Shown here piece after piece: positions 59,273 through 64,000 of a DNA stretch of 64,000 nt. The stretch spans positions 558,001 through 622,000 of the forward strand of contig NZ_CP040018.1 of assembly GCF_005280255.1 (NCBI RefSeq). The letters run 5' to 3'. The notes under the pieces were generated by a model. It was not told the origin of the DNA, searched no databases, and was given only the letters and a program-made list of their open reading frames with translations. Each line of letters starts with the position of its first letter. Position 1 is the first letter of the stretch. The stretch comes from Arthrobacter sp. 24S4-2 (GTDB lineage: Bacteria > Actinomycetota > Actinomycetes > Actinomycetales > Micrococcaceae). A program made the position numbers and the translations under genes.

Positions 59273-60696
59273 AGCTCCTCCGGTTTTTGCAGCAGTTCGT
59301 CGATGCGGGCCAGGAAGCGGCCGCCCCGGAGCCCGTCGCTGACCCGGTGGTCGGCGGACAGGGTGGCGGTGACAGCAGGCCGCACGCCGAGCATCCCGTC
59401 GTGTGCCCAGGCTTGCTCCACCACCTTGCCCAGACCCACCATGGCCACCTGCGGCGGATAGATGACGCCGTAAACAGCCTCCACCCCGAGGTCGCCCAGA
59501 TTCGTGACCGTGAGCGTGGGATCGGCCATTTCCGAACGCTGCAGCCGCCCGGCACGCGCCCGGCTGACCAGGTCCCGCAGCTGCTGCATCAGGACATCCA
59601 CGGCCAGGGTGTCGGCGTCGTGGATGGCTGGTGCTACCAGACCGCCGTGCCGCAGGGCCACGGCAACGCCGAGGTGCACGGATCTGCTCGGCCGGAACAC
59701 TCCGTCGGTGAAGAAGCCGTTGACTTCGGGAACCTCCCGGGCGGCCAGAGCAGTTGCCTTCAACAACAGCGCCGAGGGGACCAGCCGCGAGGCCACCGGC
59801 CGCTGTTCGTTGACCAGTTGCATCCACGCGATGGCGGCGCGCAGGTCCAGCGTGGTGCTGAGGTAGTAGTGCGGAATGGTCTTCTTGGACCGGGTCATCA
59901 GCGAGCCGATGGCCCGCCGGAGGCTGGACAAGCGGTCCTGCGCTTCCGACGGCGGCGCCTCCTCCGCGGGGAGCGCACCTTCCCCGGGCGGGGCCAGCAC
60001 CGCACCCGGCGCCTCCTTCGCAGGAACAGATGCCCCGGGCCCGCTCACGGCACGCTGGATGTCGGCTTCCGTTACGGCGCCATCCGGTCCCGTCCCCGGC
60101 ACGGTGCCGATGTCGACGCCGAGCTGGTCCGCCAGCCGCCGGGCGCGCGGCGAGGACCGCACCCGGGCCCCAGGGGAGACCGGAACACCTGACGGAGCCG
60201 CCGGGGCCCGATGGGGCGCGGCGGCTGCAGCGTGTTCCACGTCGGCGCGGGTGACCGTGCCGCGCTTGCCCGTGCCGCGGATCCCTGACGTATCCACCCC
60301 AAGCTGGTGTGCCAGGTGCCGGACCGGGGGAGGAACAGGCGCACCTGCCGCGGCAGGGCTTTCCGGCTCTGCGGCCGCGCCTGCTGCCTCGGCCGTTTCC
60401 GGACCCGGCTTCGCCTGCGTGCCTGCAGGCCGCGCGACTGCCTGACCGGCGCCGTCGTCGGGGGTCTGGGTAATCCGTGCCAAGGGAGTGCCGATGGGAA
60501 CCGTGGTGCCAACATCCACCAGGAGTTCGGCCACGACGCCCTCTTCGAAGGACTCCACATCCATCACGGTCTTGTCCGTGTCCACAACGGCCACTACATC
60601 GCCGCGGTGCACGAAGTCTCCCGGCTTGACCAGCCACTCCACCATCTTGCCGTGCTCCATGTCCGCACCAAGGGAGGGCATCCGGAATTCACCCAC
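59269..60696 (-). CDS. 2-oxoacid dehydrogenase E2 (dihydrolipoamide acyltransferase)
   Basis: 475 residues. One lipoyl domain with Lys 42 in VVDTDKTVMDVESFE, two peripheral-subunit-binding domains (VRHLAHQLGVDTSGIRGTGK, about 125-157; RARRLADQLGVDIGTVPGTG, about 182-213) separated by Ala/Pro-rich linkers, then the catalytic core with His 450 in LSADHRVSDG. Carrying two E1/E3-binding domains is uncommon; most E2s have one. It forms the core of a pyruvate-, acetoin- or branched-chain-type complex. No lipoamide dehydrogenase gene is in the window. Four-base overlaps on both sides show a tight operon. Confidence 0.9.
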   Translation of the reverse strand: MGEFRMPSLGADMEHGKMVEWLVKPGDFVHRGDVVAVVDTDKTVMDVESFEEGVVAELLVDVGTTVPIGTPLARITQTPDDGAGQAVARPAGTQAKPGPETAEAAGAAAEPESPAAAGAPVPPPVRHLAHQLGVDTSGIRGTGKRGTVTRADVEHAAAAAPHRAPAAPSGVPVSPGARVRSSPRARRLADQLGVDIGTVPGTGPDGAVTEADIQRAVSGPGASVPAKEAPGAVLAPPGEGALPAEEAPPSEAQDRLSSLRRAIGSLMTRSKKTIPHYYLSTTLDLRAAIAWMQLVNEQRPVASRLVPSALLLKATALAAREVPEVNGFFTDGVFRPSRSVHLGVAVALRHGGLVAPAIHDADTLAVDVLMQQLRDLVSRARAGRLQRSEMADPTLTVTNLGDLGVEAVYGVIYPPQVAMVGLGKVVEQAWAHDGMLGVRPAVTATLSADHRVSDGLRGGRFLARIDELLQKPEEL

Positions 60697-61669
60697 GGGC
60701 CCCTACCGCCTCCCGGGCAGCAGCCACGATGCGTTCGGCCGTGGGAAGTGCTGCCAGCTCCTGGTGTTTGGCGTAGGGCAGCGGCACTTCGGCGCTGCAG
60801 ACGCGGCCCACGGGGGCGTCCAGGTCGAAGAAGGCGCTTTCGGTGATTCTTGCACTGAGTTCGGCGGAGATGCTGCCGCTCCGCCAGCCTTCGTCCACCA
60901 CAACGGCGCGGTGGGTCTTGGCCACGCTGCCCAGGATGGCGGCGTCGTCGAGCGGGCGCAGCACGCGCAAATCGAGCACCTCGGCGTCGATGCCGTCGGC
61001 TGCCAGCCGGGCGGCGGCGTCGAGCACTACCGGCAACGTTCCGCCGTAGGTGATGAGCGAAATGTCCTTGCCGGGGCGGCGGACGGCAGCTGTGCTGATA
61101 TCCACGGGGCCGGCGTCGTCAGCGAGGTCCCCGGCCACGTTGTACAGGGTGCCGTGCTCGAAGATCAGCACCGGATCCGGGTCTTCCAACGCCGTCCACA
61201 GCATCCCGCGGGCGTCCTCAAGGGTTGCGGGAGTGAGGATCCGCAGGCCCGGGATGTGCGCGTACCACCCCTCCAGGCTGTGCGAGTGCTGGGCGCCCAG
61301 CTGGCGGCCCGCACCGGTGGTCATCCGGATGACCAGGGGAACGTTGAACTGCCCGCCGGACATGTGCAGCAGCGTGGCCGCGTTGTTCACCAGCTGGTCC
61401 AGGGCCAGCAGGCTGAAATTGACGGTCATGATCTCAACAATGGGCCGCATCCCGCCCAAGGCGGCCCCGATGCCTGCGCCGACGAAGCCGGATTCGGACA
61501 GCGGAGTGTCCCGGATCCGTTCCGGACCGAACTCCTCGAACAGGCCAAGGCTCACGGCGAAGCACCCGCCATACGCGCCAACATCCTCACCCATGAGGAA
61601 CACCCGTTCGTCGCGCTGGAGGGCATCCCTGATGGCTGCCCGCATCGCTTCGCGGTAGGTGGTCTTCAT
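60689..61669 (-). CDS. 2-oxoacid dehydrogenase E1 beta subunit
   Basis: 326 residues: MKTTYREAMRAAIRDALQRD, RVFLMGEDVGAYGGCFAVSL, FGPERIRDTPLSESGFVGAG, GLRILTPATLEDARGMLWTA and RVLRPLDDAAILGSVAKTHR. It is a typical pyrimidine-binding E1 beta of the pyruvate/acetoin/branched-chain type. It forms the alpha2beta2 TPP enzyme with the next upstream gene. It ends just inside the E2 start (8-base overlap). Confidence 0.92.
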   Translation of the reverse strand: MKTTYREAMRAAIRDALQRDERVFLMGEDVGAYGGCFAVSLGLFEEFGPERIRDTPLSESGFVGAGIGAALGGMRPIVEIMTVNFSLLALDQLVNNAATLLHMSGGQFNVPLVIRMTTGAGRQLGAQHSHSLEGWYAHIPGLRILTPATLEDARGMLWTALEDPDPVLIFEHGTLYNVAGDLADDAGPVDISTAAVRRPGKDISLITYGGTLPVVLDAAARLAADGIDAEVLDLRVLRPLDDAAILGSVAKTHRAVVVDEGWRSGSISAELSARITESAFFDLDAPVGRVCSAEVPLPYAKHQELAALPTAERIVAAAREAVGARG

Positions 61670-62663
61670 TGCGGGCTCCGTTCGCTGTAGACGAACCGGG
61701 TCAGATCCTCAACCGGCTCCAGCGTGCCCGCTTCGGCGAATTCCACCGCGGCCTTCACTTCGGCCTCCACGTCCTGCTGGATGGATTTCCAGTCCTTTTC
61801 CGTCAACTGCCCGGCAGCTTCCAACGCGTTCCGCAGCGAGTTGATCGGATCGCGCTCCATCCAGCGGGAGACCTCCGTCTTTTCCCGGTATCGTTCGGGA
61901 TCGAACATGGAGTGGGCCCTGAACCGGTAGGTCCGCAGCTCAAGGAAATGCGGTCCGCCTCCGGCCCGGACGGCGTCCACTGCGCGCCGCGCAGCCTCTT
62001 CGACGGCAAGCACATCCATCCCGTCCGCGGACCACGAGGCAATCTCGTAGCCGGCCGCCTTGAGGGCAATATCGGTCTGCGATTCGGAGCGGGCCAGCGC
62101 GGTGCCCATGGCATACAGGTTGTTTTCGCAGCAGAACAGGACGGGCAGCTGCCACAGCGCGGCGAGGTTGAGGCTTTCGTGGAATGCGCCCTCGGCCACG
62201 GCGCCTTCGCCGAAGAAGCAGGCGGTCACCCTGGAGCGCCCTGACATCTTGTCGGCGAGCGCCAGGCCCACGGCCAGCGGCAGCCCGCCCGCCACGATCG
62301 CGTTGCCGCCATAGAAGCGGGTGGCAGCGTCGAACAGGTGCATCGAACCGCCGCGGCCACGGCAGCAGCCCTCCACATAGCCGTACATTTCGGCCAGGAT
62401 GGCTCCGGCGGGTACGCCGCGCAGCAGCGCGTGGCCGTGTTCCCTGTACGTTGCCACCACGGCGTCGTCCGGACCCAGGGTGCTCATCACACCTGCGGCC
62501 ACCGCTTCCTCACCGATGTAGACGTGCAGGAATCCGCGGATCTTGGCCGCACTGTAGAGCTCCACGCACTGCTCCTCGAGCCGACGCACCCGCAGCATCT
62601 GGTGGAGCAGGTGGCGTGCATGGCCGGATTCCGCGCTTCCCGTGCCGCGCGATGATGTGCCGG

Positions 62664-62667
<4 letters not shown>
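61666..62667 (-). CDS. 2-oxoacid dehydrogenase E1 alpha subunit
   Basis: 333 residues: LHQMLRVRRLEEQCVELYSA, FLHVYIGEEAVAAGVMSTLG, VVATYREHGHALLRGVPAGA and the TPP motif GEGAVAEGAFHESLNLAALW ending CCENN; then FLELRTYRFRAHSMFDPERY, the phosphorylation-loop region. The length and motifs match acetoin- or pyruvate-dehydrogenase E1 alpha of Gram-positive bacteria. Four-base overlaps on each side (with the synthetase at 62664-62667 and E1 beta at 61666-61669) show tight co-translation. Confidence 0.92.

Positions 62668-64000
<1,333 letters not shown>

Overview
High-GC DNA with short intergenic gaps, many 4-bp ATGA start/stop overlaps, GTG starts and actinobacterial families (an actinobacterial cytochrome oxidase subunit IV, MalT-like LuxR regulators, many TetR/IclR/LacI regulators). 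The gene content fits a soil member of the Micrococcaceae, most likely Arthrobacter in the broad sense. The genus is an inference from protein style; no rRNA, tRNA or CRISPR array is present.

Layout. 1-16.5 kb is mixed housekeeping and accessory DNA: a cut methyltransferase, a fatty-acid pair (acyl-CoA synthetase and acyl-CoA dehydrogenase) around a MarR regulator, small enzymes, an orphan oxidase subunit, a TetR gene with a palindromic operator, a lipoprotein, a cold-shock gene with a strong terminator, a PEP-synthase/rifampin-phosphotransferase-like protein and a frameshifted GGDEF protein. 16.5-25.2 kb holds a frameshifted alcohol dehydrogenase and an oxidative uronate/aldarate locus: ABC transporter, glucarate dehydratase, an unknown protein, divergent uronate dehydrogenase and an IclR regulator. 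25.2-25.8 kb is decayed DNA followed by an array of inverted repeats.

25.8-40.3 kb is the most notable part. Five genes match, in order and roughly in size, the five-subunit acetophenone-carboxylase type of ATP-dependent ketone carboxylase: HyuA-like, small zinc-type, HyuA-like, HyuB-like and a fifth small subunit. They are followed by a MalT-like LuxR regulator (one-base frameshift), a thiolase, both subunits of a 3-oxoacid CoA-transferase and an IclR regulator with two matching operator palindromes. Read together this is a complete route: ketone + CO2 to 3-oxoacid, to 3-oxoacyl-CoA, to acetyl-CoA plus acyl-CoA. The substrate cannot be read from the sequence.

40.8-43.7 kb carries a secreted double cupredoxin, a quinone-oxidoreductase-like protein and NAD synthetase. 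43.8-57.7 kb is a LacI-controlled isomerase-type uronate locus: ABC transporter, two TIM-barrel isomerase/epimerases, a Gfo/Idh/MocA dehydrogenase, uronate isomerase, fructuronate reductase, mannonate dehydratase and a gluconokinase fused in frame to a family-3 glycosidase. The window therefore has both known bacterial uronate routes. 57.8-64 kb holds a flavin monooxygenase and, convergent to it, a tightly overlapped cluster of acyl-CoA synthetase (cut by the window end), E1 alpha, E1 beta, E2 and a free-standing acyl carrier protein.

Three genes (GGDEF protein, alcohol dehydrogenase, MalT-like regulator) each lack exactly one base, a G on the coding strand. This could be sequencing error rather than biology and affects how they should be read.
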